A stretch of DNA of 46,499 nt from an uncultured Acidobacteriia bacterium (GTDB taxonomy: Bacteria; Acidobacteriota; Terriglobia; Bryobacterales; Bryobacteraceae), in the NCBI GenBank assembly GCA_903909435.1, contig CAIVVT010000077.1, forward strand, positions 1-46,499. Reading direction: 5' to 3'. The translations under genes and the position numbers were made by a program. Position 1 is the stretch's first letter; each line of letters opens with the position of its first letter. The notes under the pieces are model-generated. The model searched no databases. It was not told where the DNA came from and worked only from the letters and a program-made list of their open reading frames with translations. Shown here in pieces: positions 25,253 through 33,526 of this stretch.

Positions 25253-26104
25253 ATGAAGCCCCTGATTTTACTGACCCTTTGCTCGGTCGCACTGGCCGCC
25301 CAGACTGTTCCCGATCCGGTCGTAGTGACCATCGAAGGCAAAGACTGGACGCAGACGGAGTTCGTCAAGCTGATCAGCAGCCTGCCGCCCCAGGTTAAGC
25401 GAGGCTACGATTCGGATAAGCAGGGCTGGCTCGATCAGTTTGCTTTGATGACCCGTCTGGCGGCGATCGCCAAACAGGAGGGGCTCGACCAGAAGACTCC
25501 CTTCAAACAGCAGCTCGAATACAACACGATGGCGTTCCTGGCGCAGATCATGCTCAACGAGAAGGGCAGCGATAACAACGTCACCAACGAAGCGATGAAA
25601 GCCTGGTTCGAGTCCAACAAGAGCCAGTACAAGCGGGCTCGCGCCCTCGGGATTCGCGTTTCCTGGGGGACGACTGCGAAAGAAGGCGAGAAGGGGCGGA
25701 CCGACACCGAGGCCGCCTCAATCATCGACGACGTCATCAAGCGCGCCCAGGCCGGCGAGTCCTTCGCGGACCTTGCCAAACAGTATTCCGAGGATGCCGC
25801 CAGCAAGAACAAGGGCGGTGAATTCCCCTTGTTCAAACCCGAAGACAAAGCCACGAACGAGTCGATCAAGTCCGCGATTTTCCCGCTCAAGCCTGGCGAA
25901 ATCAGCAAAGCGGTACGGCTCCCCGGCAGCCTTTATGTGTTTAAGCTGGTGGAATTCGTCGAGCCCAGCATGCAGGAACTGAATGACGAGATCATCACCC
26001 AGATCGCACGCGCCAGAGCCATAAAGTGGATCGAAACGGTTCGCCAGGAAACGAAAGCCCAGATCAAGGACCCGGTCTTCTTCGGCATGCCGGAGAAGAA
26101 GTAG
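25253..26104 (+). CDS. SurA/PpiC-like periplasmic chaperone with degenerate parvulin domain
   Basis: Exported folding factor of 283 residues: signal peptide MKPLILLTLCSVALAAQ, an N-terminal helical SurA-like segment (about 30-125), then a parvulin-type domain (about 130-250) containing AGESFADLAKQYSEDAASKNKGGEFP and FPLKPGEISKAV. Where active parvulins have ARHILI and GYHIIKV, this one reads ALGIRVSW and SLYVFKLVE, so both active-site histidines appear to be missing and it may act as a chaperone only. It is the first gene of a run reading rightward to 28541. Compare the second parvulin at 37510, which retains these residues. Confidence 0.9.
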   Translation: MKPLILLTLCSVALAAQTVPDPVVVTIEGKDWTQTEFVKLISSLPPQVKRGYDSDKQGWLDQFALMTRLAAIAKQEGLDQKTPFKQQLEYNTMAFLAQIMLNEKGSDNNVTNEAMKAWFESNKSQYKRARALGIRVSWGTTAKEGEKGRTDTEAASIIDDVIKRAQAGESFADLAKQYSEDAASKNKGGEFPLFKPEDKATNESIKSAIFPLKPGEISKAVRLPGSLYVFKLVEFVEPSMQELNDEIITQIARARAIKWIETVRQETKAQIKDPVFFGMPEKK

Positions 26105-26640
26105 CTGGGCTCCTGCGGCCCCTACCGCCGCTGCTGGGCGCGCCAATCCGGGTTGAATGGGCCCAGGGTTTGCGCGTTTACAGGGGACGTCTGGACCCCG
26201 GCGGGCGCGGCCAGGAGGTTCACGCCGCAGGTTTCATCCGCGAGCGCCGCATCGTATTCGATGCCTCTTTGCGCCTTGATCCGAACGAACTGGGCCGCAT
26301 CCTGGTCCACGAGGTGTTCCACTTCGCGTGGGTGCGATTGTCGAACGCTTCCAGGAAATCCTGGCGTGAATTGCTTACACGTGAATTCGCGCGGAACGCG
26401 CGCGGCGAACTCGGCTGGTCCGCCGAAATCAGAAAATCGGCTCTCCTCCGGTCTGCGGCCGTAACCTCGGGACGCGCCTGGGGCGAATACGCTTGCGAGA
26501 GCTTCTGCGACACGGCGGCTTGGGCTCATCTGCATGACGTCGAACACGGGGAGTTTACACTCTCGCGGCGCTACCGGGAAATCCGGCGGGGATGGTTCAG
26601 TGAACTTGAAAGCCACCACGCCGGGGGGATTCGCATCTGA
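26026..26640 (+). CDS. uncharacterised protein with HExxH motif
   Basis: I do not recognise the family. The protein has a putative zinc-metallopeptidase motif HEVFH in LGRILVHEVFHFAWVRL, followed about 70 residues later by WGEYACESFCDTAAW, where a Glu could be the third ligand. There is no signal peptide. The start is uncertain: the GTG at 26026 lies within the preceding parvulin gene (79 bp overlap), no in-frame ATG follows before the conserved-looking part, and a TTG at 26170 would remove the N-terminal third while keeping HEVFH. Codon use and the length of the open frame support a real gene. Position directly after a periplasmic chaperone suggests co-transcription. Confidence 0.7.
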   Translation: MDRNGSPGNESPDQGPGLLRHAGEEVAGLLRPLPPLLGAPIRVEWAQGLRVYRGRLDPGGRGQEVHAAGFIRERRIVFDASLRLDPNELGRILVHEVFHFAWVRLSNASRKSWRELLTREFARNARGELGWSAEIRKSALLRSAAVTSGRAWGEYACESFCDTAAWAHLHDVEHGEFTLSRRYREIRRGWFSELESHHAGGIRI

Positions 26641-26667
26641 TATGGCAGGTCGTGAAAGACCGGTTGG

Positions 26668-26673
26668 TACAAT
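26668..26673 (+). promoter_or_regulatory. -10 TACAAT upstream of the TlpA-like gene
   Basis: TACAAT lies 6 nt before an in-frame TTG (26680) and 24 nt before ATG 26698. No clear -35. Confidence 0.35.
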
Positions 26674-26697
26674 TCGAGATTGGAGTTCAGATTCCGC

Positions 26698-27237
26698 ATG
26701 CGATTTCGCCTGATGTGCGCCCTCGCCGCCGTGCTGCTCGCGCTGAGCGTCGAGAGTTGTGTGTCGCAGAACTTCCGGGAAGACATGCAGAGCGAGGTCA
26801 AGCCGGCGTCCAAGCGAAACACGGCTCCGGACTTTGAGGTGAAGGACTCGAATGGCCAGTCTTTCCGCGTGGCGGATTACAAGGGCAAGGTCGTGCTTTT
26901 GAACTTCTGGGCCACCTGGTGCGGACCCTGTAAAGTGGAGATCCCGTGGTTTATCGAGTTCGAGAAGACCTATAAAGACCGTGGTTTCGCGGTATTGGGC
27001 GTTTCGCTCGACGACGATGGGTGGGAAGCCGTGAAGCCTTATCTTGCCGCCCGCAGAGTGAACTACCGCGTGGCTTTGGGCAACATGGATATTGAACGGC
27101 TGTATGGGGGGGGCGACGGAATTCAATCCCTGCCGACATCCTTCATCATCGACCGTGATGGCAAGATAGCTGGCGTCCACGTCGGGCTGATCAGCAAGAG
27201 CAACTACCAGAATGAAATTGAAGAACTTCTACGCTAG
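26698..27237 (+). CDS. TlpA/ResA-like thiol-disulfide oxidoreductase, probable lipoprotein
   Basis: Envelope-anchored thioredoxin-fold protein (179 aa from ATG 26698). A hydrophobic signal ends in LSVESC, an imperfect lipobox. The AhpC/TSA-TlpA domain (about 42-178) carries the redox motif WATWCGPCKVEIPWF and the cis-proline region SLPTSFIIDRDGK. It likely keeps a cytochrome or another envelope protein reduced. An in-frame TTG at 26680 sits exactly 6 nt after TACAAT, so initiation there is possible. An 8-G run at 27106-27113 lies inside the coding sequence. The next gene, a DsbD-alpha-like domain, overlaps its end by 26 bp, which argues for one redox module. Confidence 0.92.
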   Translation: MRFRLMCALAAVLLALSVESCVSQNFREDMQSEVKPASKRNTAPDFEVKDSNGQSFRVADYKGKVVLLNFWATWCGPCKVEIPWFIEFEKTYKDRGFAVLGVSLDDDGWEAVKPYLAARRVNYRVALGNMDIERLYGGGDGIQSLPTSFIIDRDGKIAGVHVGLISKSNYQNEIEELLR

Positions 27238-27685
27238 CGCCGCCTTGTGCGTCTTCGCGGCCATTCCGGCCTGCGCACAAACCCCGGGCGTGCTTTCCAT
27301 TGCGGACGCTCCCAAACTCACCGTGCCACGCGGCGGCGAGGTGACACACACCCTGAAGCTGCAATTGCAGCCCGGCTACCACGTCAACAGCAATGCTCCC
27401 AATGAGGAGTACCTCATCCCGATGAAGCTGACTTGGGATTCGCATGCCGTCGAAACGGTGTCCGTCCAATTCCCCAAGCCCGCCTCGGAGAAGTCCGATT
27501 TCAGCGAGAAACCGCTGTCTGTTTACACGGGGAATTTCGAGATTGTCACGAAGTTTCGGCGCGCTTCCAGCGCATCGCCCGGCCCCGGTTTTTTGAACGG
27601 CAAACTGCGCTATCAGGCCTGCAACGACAAGATGTGCCTTCCGCCCAAGACTCTGGACGTGAAGGTTCCGCTGCTGGTGGAGTAG
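27212..27685 (+). CDS. stand-alone DsbD N-terminal (alpha) domain protein
   Basis: Exported 157-residue protein: signal peptide (to about residue 22, PACAQ) and one immunoglobulin-like domain of the DsbD-alpha type. The paired cysteines C137 and C142 in YQACNDKMCLPP correspond to the DsbD-alpha pair that relays electrons to periplasmic partners. In full DsbD this domain is fused to an eight-helix membrane domain and a thioredoxin domain; both are absent here. The 26-bp overlap with the TlpA-like gene suggests they work together. The electron source must be encoded elsewhere. No ribosome site other than the overlap is visible. Confidence 0.88.
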   Translation: MKLKNFYASAALCVFAAIPACAQTPGVLSIADAPKLTVPRGGEVTHTLKLQLQPGYHVNSNAPNEEYLIPMKLTWDSHAVETVSVQFPKPASEKSDFSEKPLSVYTGNFEIVTKFRRASSASPGPGFLNGKLRYQACNDKMCLPPKTLDVKVPLLVE

Positions 27686-27695
27686 CGGGCCCGCT

Positions 27696-28541
27696 GTGCG
27701 ACGGCTGGTGATCCGACCCGGAGCAATCGGGGATACGATTGTCAGCCTGCCGGCCGTGGAGAAACTATGCTCGGCAGAATCCGGTGTCGATTCCGCCGAG
27801 ATCTGGGCGCCTGCTCGCAATCTGCCTTTGCTGCGGCATATCGCCGCGGTCCGAGCGTTCACCGCTGTCCAGTTGGACCTCCTCGAAATCGACCCGCCCG
27901 CGGCGCTGATCGACAGGCTGCGGGCTTTCGACGAAATCGTGTCCTGGTACGGCGCGGCCCGCGAGGAGTTCCGCGATGCACTGCTAACCGTCGGCGTCCC
28001 GTTCCGTCTGCTGACGGCCCTACCGCCGGAAGGTTGCGGGCGCCACGCCGTGGATTTCTACTTGCAGCAGGCGGGCTTCGACGCTGCGGCTGCTCAACAT
28101 ATCCCGCCGCGTTTGCCAATGCAACGGCGCGCCGGAGCCCGCGTCGGTGGCTTCATCGCCATTCACCCCTTCAGCGGAAGCCCGAAGAAGAACTGTGAGT
28201 TGACCTGGTTCCAAGCTATCGCGGAGCGGCTGAAGGAGACGACCGGCCTAAGCTGCGAGTGGTGCGCGGGACCGGAGGAGGAACTGCCCGGCGCACGCCG
28301 CTTCGACCGCCTGGACGAAGTCGCCGAATGGCTGAGCGGAGCTGCGCTATATCTCGGCAACGATTGTGGCATCAGCCACTTAGCAGCAGCATGCGGAGTG
28401 CCCTCGGTGGTGATCTTCCGTGTCACAGATCCGGCTGTCTGGGCGCCACGCGGGACAATGGTGGCGGCGCTCGAACGTCCGAATGTCGAGCAGGTCGAGA
28501 ATGCGTGCCTCACATTGCTTCGCGCCGGTGCCAGTGGTTGA
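27696..28541 (+). CDS. GT9 (heptosyltransferase-like) glycosyltransferase
   Basis: GT-B glycosyltransferase of 281 residues, likely adding heptose or a related sugar to lipopolysaccharide core at the inner membrane. The GTG at 27696 begins the canonical N-terminus RRLVIRPGAIGDTIVSLPAVE. The C-terminal half has IHPFSGSPKKNCELTWF and the nucleotide-sugar site YLGNDCGISHLAAACGVPSVVIF. It is shorter than E. coli WaaC/WaaF (about 320-350). It follows the redox pair by 10 bp and ends a rightward gene run. A GmhA-type isomerase lies 6 kb upstream. Confidence 0.9.
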   Translation: MRRLVIRPGAIGDTIVSLPAVEKLCSAESGVDSAEIWAPARNLPLLRHIAAVRAFTAVQLDLLEIDPPAALIDRLRAFDEIVSWYGAAREEFRDALLTVGVPFRLLTALPPEGCGRHAVDFYLQQAGFDAAAAQHIPPRLPMQRRAGARVGGFIAIHPFSGSPKKNCELTWFQAIAERLKETTGLSCEWCAGPEEELPGARRFDRLDEVAEWLSGAALYLGNDCGISHLAAACGVPSVVIFRVTDPAVWAPRGTMVAALERPNVEQVENACLTLLRAGASG

Positions 28542-28645
28542 AGCCAGCTCTACGGGACCTCCGTTCACGAATCTTTACATTTTTTGATCAGTTTTGCCTA
28601 ACAGTTCGACGATCTCGACCGTCTTTAGGGACAGAGGTCTAAAAC

Positions 28646-29290
28646 ATGGAAGACGCCCGGCTCAAACCCACGTCTGGCAGAAAGCGCCCACGCGCCGCTG
28701 CATGGACGCCCCGAATCATCCTATGGACGCTGGCCGGCGCCATGGGGCTATGGCTTGGAATGGGTTCTCGTACGGTCGCGGCGGGAGGGAAGACTACCGC
28801 CCCGGCTGCCGCCGCACAAACGGCCATTGCGGACGTCTTCAGCTTCGACATCCTGCTGGCAGGCAAGCAACCCACGGTCCACCCTAAAGCCCCGCCGGCG
28901 AAGTCGCCCATGCGGCTGCCCGAGGTGGTCCTGGTTGCGTTGCAACAGCGTCCGGAGCCGGTTCAGTCAGCCATGCCTCAAACGCTCACCTGCGTTCGCA
29001 CGCGACTCGCAATGAGTCCGCCGGCGAGGCCAGGACGCCGATGGAATATGGAGTTGAATGCGAATCTGGCCCGTTTGGAACACGCCCATGCCAGCTTAGT
29101 GAGCCTGTTGGCAACCGTCCCAGGATTGAGCCCCGCCGATCGAAGGTCCATTGAAAAACAGGCTGAAAAGGCTGGTGAGCAGATCGGATCGCTTGAGAAA
29201 GCCGATGCAATGCGAGCGCAGCTGCCACCAGAACTGCAGACAGAAATGCCGGAGGCTTGGCCGGAGCACGGCCGTCAGCTAATGCCTTGA
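28646..29290 (+). CDS. uncharacterised single-pass membrane protein
   Basis: A 214-residue protein without a recognised domain. A basic N-terminus (RKRPRAAAW) precedes one membrane segment (about 24-46, IILWTLAGAMGLWLGMG). A Pro/Ala-rich extracytoplasmic stretch follows, then a helical, possibly coiled region (about 130-195) with LARLEHAHASLVSLLATV and KQAEKAGEQIGSLEKAD. AGAGG 8 nt before ATG supports the start. It is convergent with the anti-sigma gene, 79 bp away. The short leader region 28542-28645 is AT-richer than its surroundings and could hold the promoter, but I see no clear hexamers. Confidence 0.65.
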   Translation: MEDARLKPTSGRKRPRAAAWTPRIILWTLAGAMGLWLGMGSRTVAAGGKTTAPAAAAQTAIADVFSFDILLAGKQPTVHPKAPPAKSPMRLPEVVLVALQQRPEPVQSAMPQTLTCVRTRLAMSPPARPGRRWNMELNANLARLEHAHASLVSLLATVPGLSPADRRSIEKQAEKAGEQIGSLEKADAMRAQLPPELQTEMPEAWPEHGRQLMP

Positions 29291-29369
29291 ATATTCCAGC
29301 TGGGAATGCAGGCCGCAGCGCCAGCCGCAGCACTACTCGCTCTGGCGAGGCAACATCGGAAATCCCAGA

Positions 29370-29618
29370 CTAAACGCTGGGGTCGTGCTTACCGCATTGC
29401 TTGTCGAGGATCTGAACGAGTCGATCGTGAACCGACGCAGGCAGCGGTTCGGCTTCCATGCCCTTGTAGACTTGGATCGTCTTCTTGGTGGTATCGCAAA
29501 TCACCCAGCAATTCGGGCATTCGCTGATGTGGCGTTCCAGATCGCGGCGCACAGCGGGGTCGACATTCTCGTCGAGGAAGTCGCTTAATTCCCGCAGGAA
29601 GTCTTTACACGTAACCAA
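29370..29618 (-). CDS. zinc-finger anti-sigma factor
   Basis: An 82-residue protein with the ZAS motif H30-x3-C34-x2-C37 (RHISECPNCW), which binds zinc and clamps ECF sigma factors. There is no membrane segment, so it is a soluble anti-sigma factor, often redox-sensitive through its zinc cysteines; C4 and the Cys near 75 could add to this. Its start lies 14 bp inside the end of the ECF sigma gene, the usual arrangement for translationally coupled partners. Confidence 0.9.
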   Translation of the reverse strand: MVTCKDFLRELSDFLDENVDPAVRRDLERHISECPNCWVICDTTKKTIQVYKGMEAEPLPASVHDRLVQILDKQCGKHDPSV

Positions 29619-30243
29619 GAATCTGATCCCCTTTCCGCTTGAAGATCCGGGTCAGTTTCTCCCGAAGCTGGAGGCGGGCCCGCAGCAGGCGGCTCTTTAC
29701 CGCGGCTACCGATAAGCCCAATGTCTCGGCGGTTTCCTCCGTAGACAACTCTTCGACGTCCCGCAAAACGAAAACGGCCCTGAAAATCGGCTTCAGGCCA
29801 GCGATCGCTTTGTCGAGGATCTCGCGCATTTCCGCTTGTGTGTAGCGCAATTCCGGGTTGTCATCCCACACGGCGATTTCCCGGACGATTGGCTCTTCAT
29901 CCGTTTCGATGTTTTCATCCAGGGAAACGGTTCGGTCACTTTTGCGCTTTCTCAAGCGCATCAGACTCTCGTTGACAGCAATTCGGACGAGCCAGGTGTA
30001 GAACTTGGACTGGCCCTGGAACGAATCAAGGTGCTCGAACGCTTTCAGGAAACTGTCCTGCAGAATGTCCTCGGCGTCCTCGTCGTTTTGAGTAATGTTG
30101 CGGGCCATGCGGTAGATCTTGCGCTCGTAACGCGAGACGAGCTCGCTGAAAGCGGCGAGATCTCCCTGGCGGGCCCGTTCGACGAGCGCGGATTCAGTCG
30201 GTGGCTGGCCACCCTGCTCGCGGTCGATTTCCTGGGACGGCAT
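29605..30243 (-). CDS. ECF-family RNA polymerase sigma factor
   Basis: RpoE-like sigma factor of 212 residues. Region 2 (about 30-100) shows LVSRYERKIYRMARNITQNDEDAEDILQDSFLKAF and the -10-contacting FYTWLVRIAVNESL; region 4 (about 150-205) has LKPIFRAVFVLRDVEELSTEETAETLGLSVAAVKSRLLRARLQLR. Region 3 is absent, as expected. The cognate zinc anti-sigma factor overlaps its 3' end. A minus-strand GGAG precedes the ATG at 30243, and a minus-strand TATCCT (30270-30265) would give a 15-nt leader. Its regulon is unknown. Confidence 0.95.
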   Translation of the reverse strand: MPSQEIDREQGGQPPTESALVERARQGDLAAFSELVSRYERKIYRMARNITQNDEDAEDILQDSFLKAFEHLDSFQGQSKFYTWLVRIAVNESLMRLRKRKSDRTVSLDENIETDEEPIVREIAVWDDNPELRYTQAEMREILDKAIAGLKPIFRAVFVLRDVEELSTEETAETLGLSVAAVKSRLLRARLQLREKLTRIFKRKGDQILGYV

Positions 30244-30332
30244 CGGTATGAGACTCCGTTGTTCAGGATAGCAGCCGCAGGCTCAGGATCGCCGAAATGG
30301 CCCGTGATACGCTGAGAATTAAAGCTTTGAAT

Positions 30333-32279
30333 ATGAGCAGTTCCTACACCATCACACTTCCGGACGGCAGCCAGAAGCAGGTTCCGCCCGGTTCTTCACC
30401 GTTGGACGTGGCGCGCGCAATCGGCTCTCGACTGGCTGACGATGCCGTTGTGGCCCGCGTCAACGGCGAGTTGTGGGACCTCACTCGGCAGTTCGAAGAC
30501 GATTCCAAGCTCGAAATCCTTACTTCGAGAAGCGGCGACGAAGCCCTCAAGGTGTACCGCCACTCGACAGCGCACCTGCTAGCCGCTGCCGTACTCGAAC
30601 TCTACCCCGGCACGAAACTTGGCATTGGACCGGCCATCGAGTCGGGCTTCTACTACGATTTTGAGCGTGAAACCCCGTTCAGCACCGAAGACCTCGAAGC
30701 CATCGAAAAGCGGATGCACGCGATCCGCGACCGCGATGTCCCGTACCAGCGCGTGCTCGTCGAGAAGCAAGAAGGGCTGAAGCACTATCAGGAACTCGGG
30801 GAGTCGATGAAATGCGAGCTGATCAGCGAAAAGGCCAGTGACATCTTCACCGAATACACGCTGGGCGAGCAGTTCATCGACTTCTGCCTCGGCCCGCATG
30901 TGCCTTCCACGAAGCGACTTAAGGCGTTCAAGCTGCTGTCCGTCTCAGGCGCCTATTTCAAGGGAGACCAGAAACGCCAGCAACTACAGCGCATCTACGG
31001 CACCGCGTTCTTCTCCCAGAAGGAACTGGAAGAGTACCTCCACCGCCTGGAGGAGGCCAAGCGCAGGGATCACCGGCTGCTCGGCAAGCAACTCGATTTG
31101 CTTAGCATCCAGGAACTGGCCGGACCGGGCCTGATCTTCTTCCACCCCAAAGGTGCACTAGTCCGAAAGCAATTGGAAGATTGGATGCGCGAGCAGTATC
31201 TGGCCCGCGGGTACTCTCTGGTGAACACGCCGCACGTGGCGCGTGAAAGCCTGTGGAGCGTTTCGGGCCACCTCGAAAACTACAAGGAATCGATGTTTTC
31301 GGGGATGGAATTGGATGACGGCGTATACCGCCTGAAGCCGATGAATTGCCCGATGCACATCCTGATCTACAAGGACAGTCCGCGCAGTTACCGCGACCTC
31401 CCGGTGCGCCTGGGCGAACTGGGCAATGTGTACCGCTACGAACGTTCCGGCACGCTGCACGGGCTATTTCGCGTACGCGGCTTCACGCAGGACGACGCGC
31501 ACATCTTCTGCACGCCGGAACAGATTGAGGACGAGATCACCGCTTGCCTCCAGTTCGCGGTTGACACGTTGAAGACATACGGCTTCGACCGCTACAAAGC
31601 CGAGTTGTCCACCTGGGATGGCGGCGTTAGCGGGAAATACCTCGGCTCCGCAGACCAGTGGAAGCTAGCCGAGGATGCGCTGCATCGCGCCACCGAGCGC
31701 GTCGGGCTCGAAGTGAAAGTCGTGCCGGATGAAGCCGCGTTCTACGGCCCAAAAATCGATGTCAAGTTGCTCGATTGCCTGGATCGCTCCTGGCAACTCT
31801 CCACCGTCCAGTTCGATTGGAACCTGCCGCAGCGTTTCGAACTCGAATACGTGGGCCAGGACGGCGAAAAGCACCGGCCGATGATGGTGCACCGGGCCCT
31901 GTACGGATCGGTTGAGCGCTTCTTCGGCATCCTGCTTGAGCATTACGCGGGCGCGTTCCCCGTGTGGCTGGCACCCGTGCAAGCCATTGTGCTGCCCATC
32001 GCAGACCGCCACCTCGAATACGCGAAGACTGTCGTGGCGCGCCTGGAGGCCGAAGGCTTCAGGGTGGAGTTGGATGCCCGCAGTGAGAAAGTGAACTTCA
32101 AGATTCGCGAAGCGCAGCTCCAGAAGATCCCTTACATGCTGGTTGTCGGCGACCGCGAAGCGGAACTGGGGAAGGTGGGCGTGCGCAATCGGAAGCACGC
32201 CGACCAGGGCGCACAGAATCTGGACGAGTTTGTAGCGACCCTGAAGACACTGATCGAGGCCAAGGCCGTCTCGGAGTAA
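30333..32279 (+). CDS. thrS: threonyl-tRNA synthetase
   Basis: Charges tRNA-Thr. The full four-domain enzyme is present (648 aa from ATG 30333; ATG 30297 would add 12 unlikely residues). Order: TGS domain (about 4-65), editing domain with H77/H81 in RHSTAHLL and FIDFCLGPHVPST near 180, class II catalytic core (about 265-540) and anticodon-binding domain (about 545-648). Zinc ligands are recognisable: Cys in MNCPMHI, His in DDAHIF and His in MVHRALYGSVERF, with the motif 2 region RYERSGTLHGLFRVRGF. The HpnI-like gene begins 4 bp after the stop. No T-box or operator-like leader was recognised in the 89 bp before it. Confidence 0.98.
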   Translation: MSSSYTITLPDGSQKQVPPGSSPLDVARAIGSRLADDAVVARVNGELWDLTRQFEDDSKLEILTSRSGDEALKVYRHSTAHLLAAAVLELYPGTKLGIGPAIESGFYYDFERETPFSTEDLEAIEKRMHAIRDRDVPYQRVLVEKQEGLKHYQELGESMKCELISEKASDIFTEYTLGEQFIDFCLGPHVPSTKRLKAFKLLSVSGAYFKGDQKRQQLQRIYGTAFFSQKELEEYLHRLEEAKRRDHRLLGKQLDLLSIQELAGPGLIFFHPKGALVRKQLEDWMREQYLARGYSLVNTPHVARESLWSVSGHLENYKESMFSGMELDDGVYRLKPMNCPMHILIYKDSPRSYRDLPVRLGELGNVYRYERSGTLHGLFRVRGFTQDDAHIFCTPEQIEDEITACLQFAVDTLKTYGFDRYKAELSTWDGGVSGKYLGSADQWKLAEDALHRATERVGLEVKVVPDEAAFYGPKIDVKLLDCLDRSWQLSTVQFDWNLPQRFELEYVGQDGEKHRPMMVHRALYGSVERFFGILLEHYAGAFPVWLAPVQAIVLPIADRHLEYAKTVVARLEAEGFRVELDARSEKVNFKIREAQLQKIPYMLVVGDREAELGKVGVRNRKHADQGAQNLDEFVATLKTLIEAKAVSE

Positions 32280-32283
32280 TTCA

Positions 32284-33438
32284 ATGGTTGGCCGGCTCAT
32301 TGCCACTCTGCCGGCGGTCATCTTCAGCGTCCTCCTGGCCGGGTCGTGGGTGTATTGCGCCCTGCAAATTGTCGCGGCCCGCCGCTACCGGTCCGTTCAT
32401 CCGGTTGCTGCCAGCGAGCCTGAACCGATCTCCATTCTCAAGCCGCTGGACGGGCTCGACGAGGGCCTGGAGCGGAACCTCCGGACGTTTTTCGAGCAGG
32501 GCTACGGGCGCTTTGAGATCCTGTTTGCGGCGCGCCGTGACAACGATCCCGGCCTGCAATTGGCGCGTCGTTTGAGCCGCGATTATCCCCAGATAGCCAC
32601 GGGGTTCTTTGTCACGGGCGAACCGCCCTGGCCCAACGCCAAAGTGTGGAGCCTGGAGTTGATGATGCGCGCGGCCCGGCACGACCTGCTGTTGATGAGC
32701 GACAGCGATATTCGAGTCACGCCGGAGATGCTTGACGTGGTCGCGGCCGAATTCAGCGACCCCAAACTCGGCGTTGCCACTTGTCCCTACCGCGCGGTGG
32801 CGGGCCCGAGCTTCTGGTCGGAGCTGGAAGCCCTGGGGATGAACACCGAGTTCTGGGGCGGCGTATTCACGGCGCGTCTGGTTGAAGGCGGGGTTCGTTT
32901 TGCAGTCGGGCCGACCATTGCGGCGCGTCGACGTGTCATCGAGGCTGTGGGCGGCTGGGACAGGTTGAGCCGCTACCTGGCGGAGGACTTCGTTCTGGGG
33001 CAGTCAGCCGCCGAAGCCGGCTACGGGGTAATTCTATCGAGCTACGTGATCGAACACCGCATCGGTGTCCAGAAACTGCTCCCGAATCTAGCGCACCGCC
33101 TGCGTTGGAATCGCTCCACTCGGCGCTCGCGCGGGGCCGGTTACGCCGGTCAAGTCTTCACCAACCCCGTACCATTGGCGCTCATCCTGGTGGCCCTAAC
33201 GCCCCAGGCGTGGCCAGCCCTGGTATTCACAGCCCTGCTGCGCGCATGGGGTGCGTACGAAGTAGCATCGCGCACGCTCGCGCAACGCCTCGACGTGCGA
33301 TCCTGGACGCTACTGCCGCTCCAGGATTTGATTAGCTTCTTTCTGTGGATTGCAGGATTCCAGGGAGATACAATTCTCTGGCGGGGCAGAGAGTACCGAC
33401 TGCTGCCCGACGGCCGGTTCGAACTGCTGAGGCCCTAG
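32284..33438 (+). CDS. HpnI-like (GT21, ceramide glucosyltransferase type) glycosyltransferase
   Basis: Membrane glycosyltransferase of 384 residues. An N-terminal membrane segment (about 7-27) is followed by the GT-A catalytic domain: ISILKPLDGLDEGLERNL, LLLMSDSDIRV (metal-binding D-x-D), a later YLAEDFVLG acidic motif and LAHRLRWNR, the (Q/R)xxRW signature of processive and GT21 enzymes. Two or three C-terminal hydrophobic segments (about 285-360) anchor it. In hopanoid producers this family (HpnI) transfers an N-acetylglucosamine unit to bacteriohopanetetrol; without the rest of an hpn cluster here, ceramide-like glycosylation is an alternative. It probably shares a transcript with thrS. 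Confidence 0.87.
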   Translation: MVGRLIATLPAVIFSVLLAGSWVYCALQIVAARRYRSVHPVAASEPEPISILKPLDGLDEGLERNLRTFFEQGYGRFEILFAARRDNDPGLQLARRLSRDYPQIATGFFVTGEPPWPNAKVWSLELMMRAARHDLLLMSDSDIRVTPEMLDVVAAEFSDPKLGVATCPYRAVAGPSFWSELEALGMNTEFWGGVFTARLVEGGVRFAVGPTIAARRRVIEAVGGWDRLSRYLAEDFVLGQSAAEAGYGVILSSYVIEHRIGVQKLLPNLAHRLRWNRSTRRSRGAGYAGQVFTNPVPLALILVALTPQAWPALVFTALLRAWGAYEVASRTLAQRLDVRSWTLLPLQDLISFFLWIAGFQGDTILWRGREYRLLPDGRFELLRP

Positions 33439-33526
33439 CGCGAGATGCGGTCGCGAACGAGCGCAACGTGGGCGATAAGTTGAGAATTCAGACCTCTTAG
33501 ATTTCCGAAGCCTGCCGCCTCAGGTC

